This document shows positions 16,789-23,644 of a stretch of DNA of 31,978 bases, in pieces (position 1 is the stretch's first letter; every line of letters starts with the position of its first letter). The position numbers and the translations under genes were made by a program. This stretch comes from Gammaproteobacteria bacterium (GTDB taxonomy: Bacteria > Pseudomonadota > Gammaproteobacteria > Xanthomonadales > Xanthomonadaceae). The stretch is from positions 1 through 31,978 of the forward strand of contig JAPLSI010000157.1 in NCBI GenBank assembly GCA_026398715.1. Direction: 5' to 3'. The notes under the pieces are model-generated. The model worked only from the letters and a program-made list of their open reading frames with translations. It was not told the origin of the DNA and made no database searches.

Positions 16789-19700
16789 ATGATGACGCGA
16801 CCCCTACTGCCGACTCCGCCGCTGCCCAAGGCCGGACAACAGCGCGCCTATTGGCGCGCGCCCTCCAGCGCGAGCGCGCTGGCGCTGGGCCTGGTCGAAG
16901 CGGCGCGGGCGCACCAGGGCCTGGTGCTTGCCGTCGCGCGCGACACGCATACCGCGCAATCCCTGGAAAACGACCTTCGCGTACTCGCCGACGACCTGCC
17001 GATCCTGCATTTCCCGGACTGGGAGACGCTGCCCTACGATCTGTTCAGTCCGCATGCCGACATCGTTTCGCAGCGGGTGGCCGCGCTGTATCGCCTGCCC
17101 TCGGTGCGGCGTGGCGTGCTGGTGGTACCTGTTTCTTCGCTGATGCAACGATTGCCGCCTCCGGAATGGATCGCCGGCAACGCGCTGGACCTGCGCCGCG
17201 GCCAGAAGCTGGACATGGATGCGGAAAAGCGCCGCCTCGAATCCTCGGGCTATCGCAACGTGCCGCAGGTGCTGGACCCGGGCGATTTCGCGGTGCGCGG
17301 CGCGCTGCTCGACCTGTTCCCGATGGGTTCGGAAGTACCTTATCGCATCGAGTTGTTCGATGACGTAATCGATACGCTGCGCAGCTTCGATCCTGACACC
17401 CAGCGTTCCGACCATCCGGTCGATTCGGTGAAGCTGCTGCCGGCGCGCGAGTTTCCCCTGGACCTGGCAAGCACCCGGCGCGTGCGCGAAAAACTCAGCG
17501 AGCGCTTCGACTTCGACCCGCGCCGCTGCCCGCTCTACCAGGACCTCAAGGAAGGCGGCACGCCCGCCGGCATCGAGTACTACCTGCCCTTGTTCTTCGA
17601 CCACACGGCATCGCTGTTCGAACACCTTGGCAGCGACACGCTGGTGGTCGTGGGCGAAGGCGTGGCGGACGCGGCGACCGCGTTCTGGGCGCAGACCCGC
17701 GATCGCTGGGAACAACGTCGCCACGACGTCGAACGACCGATCCTGCCGCCTGAAGAAATATTCCTCGCGCCTGACCTGCTGCGCGCCGAACTCAATCGCG
17801 CCGAGCGAATCGAAGTCTGCGGCGCCGGCCATCCCCAGGCCGACCAGTCCCGGGCGATGGCGGAACAGAAAGTGCCGTCCCTGCCGTGGATCAGCAAGGG
17901 TGAGGAATCGGGCGCCGCGCTTAAGTCCTTCCTGTCCAACTATCCGGGCCGCGTGCTGGTCGCCGCGGACTCCGCAGGCCGTCGCGAGGCGCTGATCGAA
18001 TTGCTCGATTCCGCCGCCATGAAGCCGGTGACGGTCGGCAACTGGACTTCATTCCTGGGATCGGACCATCCGTTCGCCATCGCCGTCGCACCGCTGGAGG
18101 ACGGCTTCGCAACCACCGAGCCGGCGATAACGGTGCTGACCGAGCGGCAGTTGTTCCCCGAGCGCGCCGACCAGAGCCGCCGACGCAAGAAGGCCGCGCT
18201 GCGCGACCCGGACGCGATCCTGCGCGACCTGAGCGAAATCACCATCGGCTCGCCGATCGTGCACGAGGACCATGGCGTCGGTCGCTACCAGGGCCTGGTG
18301 TCACTCGACACCGGCGGCGTCGCGGGCGAATTCCTCTGCATCGAATACGCCAAGGGCGACAAGCTGTACGTGCCGGTGGCGCAGCTGCAACTGGTGTCGC
18401 GCTATTCCGGCACCTCGGCGGAATTCGCGCCCTTGCATTCGCTGGGCGGCGACGCCTGGGAAAAGGCCAAGCGCAAGGCCGCCGAAAAGGTGCGCGACGT
18501 CGCTGCCGAACTGCTCGATATCCAGGCGCGCAGGCATGCCCGCCGCGGCCAGTCGTTGGTGGTGGACCGGTCCATGTACGAACCCTTCGCCGCCACCTTC
18601 CCGTTCGAGGAAACACCCGACCAGGCCGCCAGCATCGATGCAGTGATCACCGACCTGGCCAAGCCCACGCCGATGGACCGCGTGGTCTGCGGCGACGTCG
18701 GCTTCGGCAAGACCGAGGTGGCCGTGCGCGCCGCATTCGTCGCCGCAACCTCGGGCAAGCAGGTCGCCATCCTGGTGCCGACGACGCTGCTGGCCGAACA
18801 ACATTACCGCAACTTCCGCGACCGATACGCCGACTGGCCCATACGCGTCGAAGTACTGTCGCGCTTCAAGTCCGCCAAGGAAATCAAGGCGGCGATCGTG
18901 CTGCTGGAAGAAGGCAAGATCGACGTGATCGTCGGCACGCATCGCCTGCTGCAGGGGGACGTGAAGTTCAAGGACCTCGGCCTGGTCATCGTGGACGAGG
19001 AACAACGCTTCGGCGTGCGGCAGAAGGAAGCGCTGAAGGCATTGCGCGCCGAGGTCCACCTGCTGACGCTGACTGCCACGCCCATTCCGCGCACGCTGAA
19101 CATGGCCATGGCGGGCCTGCGCGAGCTTTCCATCATCGGCACGCCGCCCGCGCACCGGCTGGCGGTGAAGACCTTCATCACCGCCTGGGACAACGCACTG
19201 CTACGCGAAGCCTTCCAGCGCGAGCTCGCGCGCGGCGGCCAGGTCTATTTCCTGCACAACGAGGTGGACACCATCGAGAAGATGGCGCGCGAGCTGGGCG
19301 AACTCATTCCCGAGGCGCGCATCCGCATCGCCCACGGCCAGATGCCGGAACGCGAACTCGAGCAAACCATGCTCGACTTCCACCGGCAGCGCTTCAACGT
19401 GCTGGTGTGCACCACCATCATCGAGTCGGGCATCGACATTCCCAGCGCGAATACGATCATCGTCAATCGCGCCGACCGCTTTGGCCTGTCGCAATTGCAC
19501 CAGCTGCGCGGCCGCGTCGGCCGCTCCCACCATCGCGCCTACGCCTATCTGGTCGTGCCGAACAAGAAGGCCATGACCGGCGATGCAGAAAAGCGCCTGC
19601 AGGCGCTGGCGTCGCTGGAAGAACTGGGCGCCGGATTCACCCTGGCCACGCACGACCTGGAAATCCGCGGCGCGGGCGAATTGCTTGGCGAGGAACAATC

Positions 19701-20247
19701 CGGCCAGATCGCCGAGATCGGTTTCTCCCTATATACCGAACTGCTGGAACGCGCGGTCAAGTCCATTCGCTCGGGCAAGATTCCCGACCTCGACCCGAGC
19801 ATCCGCCACGGCGCCGAAGTCGAGCTGCATATTCCCGCATTGATTCCGGAAGACTATCTGCCCGACGTGCACGCGCGACTGACGCTGTACAAGCGCATCG
19901 CTTCGGCCCGCGACGAGGATGCATTGAAGGAACTGCAGGTCGAGATGGTGGACCGCTTCGGCATCCTGCCCGAACAGACCAAACAACTGTTCGCGGTGAC
20001 CGAGCTGAAGCTCGAAGCGACCCGCCTGGGCCTGCGCAAGCTGGAACTCGGGCCGACAGGCGGCCGCGTGCATTTCCTGGCACAACCCAATGTCGATCCG
20101 ATGTCCATCATTCGCCTCATCCAGTCCCAGCCGCGCATCTATGCGATGGACGGCCCGGAAAAGATGCGGGTGAAGATGGAACTGCCCGATGCCGCGTCGC
20201 GCGTGCGCACGGCGCGCGGGCTGTTGACGCTACTCAAGACGGGCTGA
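16789..20247 (+). CDS. mfd: Transcription-repair coupling factor Mfd
   Basis: An 1152-residue Mfd, close to the E. coli length (1148). It removes RNA polymerase stalled at DNA lesions and recruits UvrA. The N-terminal UvrB-like module (about 1-340) includes HFPDWETLPYD and VPVSSLMQRLPPPEW. The RNA-polymerase interaction domain (about 475-570) starts at GSPIVHEDHGVGRYQGL. The RecG-like SF2 motor has Walker A with Lys641 (CGDVGFGKTEVAV), the DEEQ box at Asp736 (VDEEQRFGV), TATPIPRTLNMAM, and motif VI in LRGRVGRSHHRAYAYL. A C-terminal TRCF domain follows (about 1000-1100). Two ATG codons lie in tandem at 16789 and 16792; the first is used. It ends 9 nt from the convergent omega-amidase stop. Confidence 0.98.
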   Translation: MMTRPLLPTPPLPKAGQQRAYWRAPSSASALALGLVEAARAHQGLVLAVARDTHTAQSLENDLRVLADDLPILHFPDWETLPYDLFSPHADIVSQRVAALYRLPSVRRGVLVVPVSSLMQRLPPPEWIAGNALDLRRGQKLDMDAEKRRLESSGYRNVPQVLDPGDFAVRGALLDLFPMGSEVPYRIELFDDVIDTLRSFDPDTQRSDHPVDSVKLLPAREFPLDLASTRRVREKLSERFDFDPRRCPLYQDLKEGGTPAGIEYYLPLFFDHTASLFEHLGSDTLVVVGEGVADAATAFWAQTRDRWEQRRHDVERPILPPEEIFLAPDLLRAELNRAERIEVCGAGHPQADQSRAMAEQKVPSLPWISKGEESGAALKSFLSNYPGRVLVAADSAGRREALIELLDSAAMKPVTVGNWTSFLGSDHPFAIAVAPLEDGFATTEPAITVLTERQLFPERADQSRRRKKAALRDPDAILRDLSEITIGSPIVHEDHGVGRYQGLVSLDTGGVAGEFLCIEYAKGDKLYVPVAQLQLVSRYSGTSAEFAPLHSLGGDAWEKAKRKAAEKVRDVAAELLDIQARRHARRGQSLVVDRSMYEPFAATFPFEETPDQAASIDAVITDLAKPTPMDRVVCGDVGFGKTEVAVRAAFVAATSGKQVAILVPTTLLAEQHYRNFRDRYADWPIRVEVLSRFKSAKEIKAAIVLLEEGKIDVIVGTHRLLQGDVKFKDLGLVIVDEEQRFGVRQKEALKALRAEVHLLTLTATPIPRTLNMAMAGLRELSIIGTPPAHRLAVKTFITAWDNALLREAFQRELARGGQVYFLHNEVDTIEKMARELGELIPEARIRIAHGQMPERELEQTMLDFHRQRFNVLVCTTIIESGIDIPSANTIIVNRADRFGLSQLHQLRGRVGRSHHRAYAYLVVPNKKAMTGDAEKRLQALASLEELGAGFTLATHDLEIRGAGELLGEEQSGQIAEIGFSLYTELLERAVKSIRSGKIPDLDPSIRHGAEVELHIPALIPEDYLPDVHARLTLYKRIASARDEDALKELQVEMVDRFGILPEQTKQLFAVTELKLEATRLGLRKLELGPTGGRVHFLAQPNVDPMSIIRLIQSQPRIYAMDGPEKMRVKMELPDAASRVRTARGLLTLLKTG

Positions 20248-20256
20248 CCCCGGGAA

Positions 20257-21075
20257 TCAGTTGCGGATGTCGAACTGGTCCGCATCCAGTTGCGCGGGGA
20301 ACCGCGCGCGATGCGCCGCCAGCGCCGCCGCGGAAAACGCCATGGTCACCACCTGCGCCTGCGCCCCGCATTCGATGATCGGCGCGCCAAGCTCGTCCAG
20401 CGCCACGCTGGCGCCGCTATAGCTGATCTGGTTGCCGTCCACGCCGACCCGGTTCACCGCGGCCACGTAGCACAGGTTTTCGATGGCGCGGGCGCGCAGC
20501 AGCGTCGACCACGCGTAGGCACGTGCGCTCGGCCAGTTGGCGACGAACACCAGCAGGTCATAGTCGAATCGGTCCGCCACCTCCGTGCCGAAACGATTGC
20601 GGATGAATACCGGGAAGCGCAGGTCGTAACAGACGAGCGGGCAGATCCGCCAACCCTTCAGTTCAACCGTCATGCGATCTCGGCCGGAGGCATAGCGCTC
20701 GTGTTCCTTCGCCATCCGGAACAGATGCCGCTTGTCGTAGTGCTTCAATTCGCCATCCGGCGTCGCCCACAGCAGGCGGTTGTACACGCCGTCGCCGTCG
20801 CGGATCTGGACACTGCCCGTCACCACGGCGCCCAATGAGGCAGCCTGGCCCAGCATCCACGCCACGGTCGGTCCGTCCATGCCCTCCGCGCCTGCCAGCG
20901 CCTCATTGCTGAAGCCCGAGGTGAATGTTTCCGGCAGCACGACCAGGTCGGTGATGCCTTTCAGCGGCGCCATCATGTCCGCATACATCGCGCGATTGGC
21001 GTCCGGATCCAGCCAGACGGTATCGCCCTGCACCAGGCTGACGCGCAGATCCGATGCACATGTATGTGCAACCAT
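20257..21075 (-). CDS. yafV: Omega-amidase (YafV-type nitrilase superfamily amidohydrolase)
   Basis: A 272-residue carbon-nitrogen hydrolase. The catalytic triad is visible: Glu in LPETFTSGF, Lys in DKRHLFRMAKEHERY and the nucleophile Cys149 in PLVCYDLRFPVF, with the YafV-type phrases VANWPSARAYAW and RAIENLCYVAAVNRVG. YafV/Nit2 enzymes hydrolyse alpha-ketoglutaramate and related omega-amides, the by-product of glutamine-dependent transamination. The ATG at 21075 overlaps the aminotransferase stop by one base (TGATG); an in-frame upstream extension lies inside the aminotransferase gene and is unlikely. The physical coupling with a YbdL-type aminotransferase strongly supports this function. 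Confidence 0.9.
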   Translation of the reverse strand: MVAHTCASDLRVSLVQGDTVWLDPDANRAMYADMMAPLKGITDLVVLPETFTSGFSNEALAGAEGMDGPTVAWMLGQAASLGAVVTGSVQIRDGDGVYNRLLWATPDGELKHYDKRHLFRMAKEHERYASGRDRMTVELKGWRICPLVCYDLRFPVFIRNRFGTEVADRFDYDLLVFVANWPSARAYAWSTLLRARAIENLCYVAAVNRVGVDGNQISYSGASVALDELGAPIIECGAQAQVVTMAFSAAALAAHRARFPAQLDADQFDIRN

Positions 21076-22223
21076 CACACCTTCTCCAGCCGCGCGATCG
21101 CGGCGTCGAGTGTTTCGGGATTCTTGGCAAAACACAGGCGGACGAGCCGCTGGTCCGGCGGCGGCGTTTCATAGAAGGGCGACAGCGGAATAGCGGTCAC
21201 GCCCTTCTCGATGGTCAGCCAACGGCAGAATGCGGAGTCGCCGAGATCACTGATCGAGGAATAGTCGACCAACTGGAAGTAACCACCCGGCACTGGCAAG
21301 GGTCGCAGGCGGGTGCCCTGCAGCTGTCGGGCAAATTGGTCGCGCTTGGCCTGGTAGAAGGCGCCGAGCTCACGATAGTGCTCGGGATGCTTTTCGATCA
21401 TCGCCGCGAACGCCCATTGCGCCGGGGCGAAGGTGCAGAAGGTGTTGTATTGGTGCACCTTGCGAAATTCCGCCGTCAGCGCGGGCGGCGCGATGCAGTA
21501 GCCAACCTTCCAGCCAGTGCAGTGGTAGGTCTTGCCGAAGCTGGAGATGACGAAGCTGCGCGCCGCCAGTTCGGGGTAGCGCAGCACGCTTTCGTGGATG
21601 CGGCCGTCGAACACGATGTGTTCATACACTTCGTCCGACAGGATCAGGATTTCGGTATTGCGCACGATGTCGGCCAGCTCGGCCATGTCGGCGGCATCGA
21701 GCATTGCGCCCGAGGGATTGTGCGGCGTATTGATGAACAACAAGCGCGTGCGCGGGCTGACCGCATCGCGCACCTTCTGCCAGTCCACCGAAAAATCCAC
21801 CGGGTCCAGCGACACGTGAACGGCGCGACCGCCAGCCAGGTCGATCGCCGGCTCGTAGCAGTCGTAACAGGGGTCGAGCACGATCACTTCATCGCCAGGG
21901 CGAACGACCGCCAGCACGGCGTCGAAAATCGCCTCGCTCGCACCGCTGGCCACGGTGATCTCGGCATCCGCATCCACCCGGCAGCCGTAACAGCCCAGGG
22001 TCTTGGCGGCGATGGCCTGGCGAAGCGCGGGAATGCCGCTCATCGGCGCGTACTGGTTCTTGCCCTCGCGCATGGCCTGGCCCAACGCTTCGGCCAGCAG
22101 CTCCGGCACCGCGAAGTCAGGGAACCCCTGGCCCAGATTGACCGCGCCATGCTCCATCGCCAGCTGCGACATCACGGTGAAAATGGTCGTGCCGACCTTG
22201 GGAAGCTTGGTTTCGATCTGCAT
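21075..22223 (-). CDS. ybdL: Methionine/glutamine-type aminotransferase (YbdL-like, class I)
   Basis: A 382-residue PLP-dependent fold-type I aminotransferase, very like E. coli YbdL (386). Matching phrases include LPKVGTTIFTVMSQLA, NLGQGFPDF, NQYAPMSGIPALRQAIA, LFINTPHNPSGAM and ILSDEVYEHIVFDG. The Schiff-base Lys231 is in SSFGKTYHCTGWKVGYCIAP, with the late Arg in RLVRLCFAKN for the substrate carboxylate. YbdL transaminates methionine and aromatic or branched 2-oxo acids; with the coupled omega-amidase it would drive 2-oxo-4-methylthiobutyrate to methionine at the expense of glutamine. It is first in the minus-strand pair and divergent from the decaheme operon across 402 nt. No strong ribosome-binding sequence is visible before its ATG. 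Confidence 0.92.
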   Translation of the reverse strand: MQIETKLPKVGTTIFTVMSQLAMEHGAVNLGQGFPDFAVPELLAEALGQAMREGKNQYAPMSGIPALRQAIAAKTLGCYGCRVDADAEITVASGASEAIFDAVLAVVRPGDEVIVLDPCYDCYEPAIDLAGGRAVHVSLDPVDFSVDWQKVRDAVSPRTRLLFINTPHNPSGAMLDAADMAELADIVRNTEILILSDEVYEHIVFDGRIHESVLRYPELAARSFVISSFGKTYHCTGWKVGYCIAPPALTAEFRKVHQYNTFCTFAPAQWAFAAMIEKHPEHYRELGAFYQAKRDQFARQLQGTRLRPLPVPGGYFQLVDYSSISDLGDSAFCRWLTIEKGVTAIPLSPFYETPPPDQRLVRLCFAKNPETLDAAIARLEKV

Positions 22224-22419
22224 GGGACAGGTGGGTATCGGAGGGCCAGCGTCGATTATGCGGACTCGCGGCCGGGGGTGCGATAGCGCCCGACGGCAAC
22301 GTCGCCGGCGTCGCCAACCTCAACAATACAGCGCCCCAGCGAGACGGATCATCCGCTACCGGGCCCGAGGGAGCCGCCCCGGACCTCCGCGGCCCGTGCT
22401 GGCAACTCGACGGCGGGGA

Positions 22420-22435
22420 ATTGACTTGAGTCAAT
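22420..22435. promoter_or_regulatory. FNR/Anr-like palindrome upstream of the electron-conduit operon
   Basis: ATTGACTTGAGTCAAT is a perfect 16-bp inverted repeat whose core TTGAC-N4-GTCAA differs from the FNR consensus TTGAT-N4-ATCAA by one symmetrical base in each half. A -10-like TATCCT lies at 22457-22462; the start point it predicts (about 22469) is 41.5 bp from the palindrome centre, the class II position of FNR/Anr activators. An alternative is that TTGACT (22421-22426) is itself a -35 hexamer, 17 bp before TAAACG (22444-22449), with the palindrome acting as an operator. The rest of the 402-nt intergenic region before this site (22224-22419) shows nothing I can assign. Confidence 0.55.
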
Positions 22436-22456
22436 ATTGCCGCTAAACGGTCGTCG

Positions 22457-22469
22457 TATCCTGAACCTG
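22457..22469 (+). promoter_or_regulatory. Putative -10 element and start point of the conduit operon
   Basis: TATCCT (22457-22462) matches the sigma-70 -10 consensus at 4 of 6 positions. There is no good -35 hexamer 17 bp upstream (the sequence there is ATATTG), as expected for a promoter needing an activator bound at the overlapping palindrome. Transcription would start near 22469, giving a leader of about 157 nt before the decaheme cytochrome. The evidence is positional only. Confidence 0.35.
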
Positions 22470-22489
22470 CCAACAAAGAACAAGTAATA

Positions 22490-22620
22490 GGGGCTCGCAA
22501 CGTGCCCGATGAACCGGGTACGACGCAGTGACAAGGGAGTGGGGGTTCGAAGCCCCGCTACTGCGCAACAAGGATGTACGCCCCCTCGCGTGCATCCAAC
22601 CCATGGCGCAACTGGGGAAA
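22490..22620 (+). ncRNA. Structured 5' leader of the decaheme cytochrome gene (candidate cis-regulatory RNA)
   Basis: Three strong hairpins follow one another. H1: GTGCCCG (22502-22508) pairs with CGGGTAC (22515-22521) around ATGAAC. H2: CGCAGT (22524-22529) pairs with ACTGCG (22560-22565), enclosing AGTGGGG (22538-22544) paired with CCCCGCT (22553-22559), with an 8-nt bulge on the 5' side. H3: GGATGTACG (22572-22580) pairs with CGTGCATCC (22589-22597) over 8 nt. GGGGCT (22490-22495) can pair instead with AGCCCC (22551-22556), which would open H2. A small CCCA/TGGG stem (22600-22603 with 22613-22616) covers the GGGGA ribosome-binding sequence before the ATG at 22626. I match it to no known riboswitch class; no terminator T-run is present, so control of translation would be the simplest use. 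Confidence 0.45.
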
Positions 22621-22625
22621 CGATA

Positions 22626-23609
22626 ATGAATCGCTCTACACCGATTATCGCGTTAGTGCTGCTGGCCGCGGCGCTTGGATTCGGCTCATGCGCACGCGCC
22701 GCCGGGTCCACCGCATCGCCGGCCTTGGGCGCCCCGGGCACCCCGGCGCATGAATTGTCCGGCAAAGACGCCGTGCGCACCTGCACCAAGTGCCACGATG
22801 AAAGCGAGGAAAAACCGGTTCTTTCCATCCTCAAGTCCAAGCACGCTGTCATGGCGGACCCGCGCACACCGTTCGCCGACCAGGCGTGCATGAGCTGCCA
22901 CGGCCCCAGCAAGGCGCATCTGGCGCCCGCGGTGGGCGGCAAGCGCAGCAAGACGGACATCGACTTCGGCCGCAAGTCCAGCACGCCGGCCTCCACGCGT
23001 AACCAGGCGTGCCTGGGCTGCCACGAGAAGAGCGTGCGCATGCATTGGAAAGGCAGCCGCCACGAATCCGAGAATGTCGCCTGCACCTCCTGCCACACGG
23101 TGCATAACCAGAGCGACCCGGTCCTGGCCACCGCCACCCAGACCGATGTATGCGTCACCTGCCACAAGGGCCGGCGCGCCGATTTGCTGAAGCCGTCGAA
23201 CCATCCGATGCGCGAAGGCCAGATGTCCTGCAGCGGCTGCCACAACGCCCACGGTTCGACCGGCCCGCGACTGCTGGTCAAGGACACCGTCAACGAAACC
23301 TGCTTCACCTGCCACGCCGAGAAGCGCGGTCCCTTCCTCTGGGAACACGCCCCCGTCCGCGAAGACTGCGGTCTGTGCCACAAGCCCCATGGCTCGGTGA
23401 ACGCCTCGCTGCTCAAGAGCCGCACGCCATGGCTTTGCCAGCAGTGCCATATGGCGGCGCAGCACCCGAGCACCGCCTACAGCGGCACCGGATTACCCGG
23501 CGCCACCCTGCCCTCCGGCGCGCAGCAGCTGCTTGGCAAGAACTGCATGAATTGCCATTCCCAGGTGCATGGTTCCAATCACCCCTCTGGCGCGCGCAAG
23601 ACGCGCTAG
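22626..23609 (+). CDS. DmsE/MtrA-type periplasmic decaheme c-type cytochrome
   Basis: A 327-residue exported protein with exactly ten CXXCH heme sites, from CTKCH (Cys53) through CMSCH, CLGCH, CTSCH, CVTCH, CSGCH, CFTCH, CGLCH and CQQCH to CMNCH (Cys307), plus distal histidines such as HxxH-type pairs (SCHTVH, GCHNAH). Residues 1 to about 26 are a signal peptide (IIALVLLAAALGFGS). Length and heme spacing fit DmsE, MtrA, MtoA and PioA, which thread electrons through an outer-membrane porin. Heme attachment would be periplasmic by the Ccm system encoded downstream. The ATG at 22626 is chosen over an upstream in-frame start because it begins the signal peptide and has GGGGA 8 nt before it. The next gene is the matching porin. 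Confidence 0.93.
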   Translation: MNRSTPIIALVLLAAALGFGSCARAAGSTASPALGAPGTPAHELSGKDAVRTCTKCHDESEEKPVLSILKSKHAVMADPRTPFADQACMSCHGPSKAHLAPAVGGKRSKTDIDFGRKSSTPASTRNQACLGCHEKSVRMHWKGSRHESENVACTSCHTVHNQSDPVLATATQTDVCVTCHKGRRADLLKPSNHPMREGQMSCSGCHNAHGSTGPRLLVKDTVNETCFTCHAEKRGPFLWEHAPVREDCGLCHKPHGSVNASLLKSRTPWLCQQCHMAAQHPSTAYSGTGLPGATLPSGAQQLLGKNCMNCHSQVHGSNHPSGARKTR

Positions 23610-23644
23610 CCTGACTCCCGAAAAATCGTGCGAGGACGCAAGCC

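Noticed and set aside
22117..22500. Minus-strand frame of 127 codons over the aminotransferase start and intergenic region
   Set aside because: Composition is low in structure and it overlaps a clear gene in another frame and the promoter region; a high-GC shadow frame.
22538..22566. GGGGGTTCGAAGCCCC resembles a tRNA T-arm
   Set aside because: No acceptor stem, D-arm or anticodon arm can be built around it, and the sequence fits better as one hairpin of the cytochrome leader.
22530..22570. CCCCGCTACTG resembles a conserved part of cobalamin riboswitches
   Set aside because: The other conserved elements, including the B12 box and the upstream core stretch, are not found in the leader, so the likeness is probably chance.
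22502..22600. Possible GEMM (c-di-GMP/cGAMP) riboswitch, suggested by GACGCA and the multiheme target gene
   Set aside because: No GNRA-loop hairpin with its receptor and no AAAGCC core in the right place.
22626..22700. Decaheme cytochrome as a lipoprotein (Cys22 in GFGSC)
   Set aside because: The residue at -3 is Phe rather than Leu, and a normal signal-peptidase I site follows, so a soluble periplasmic protein is more likely.
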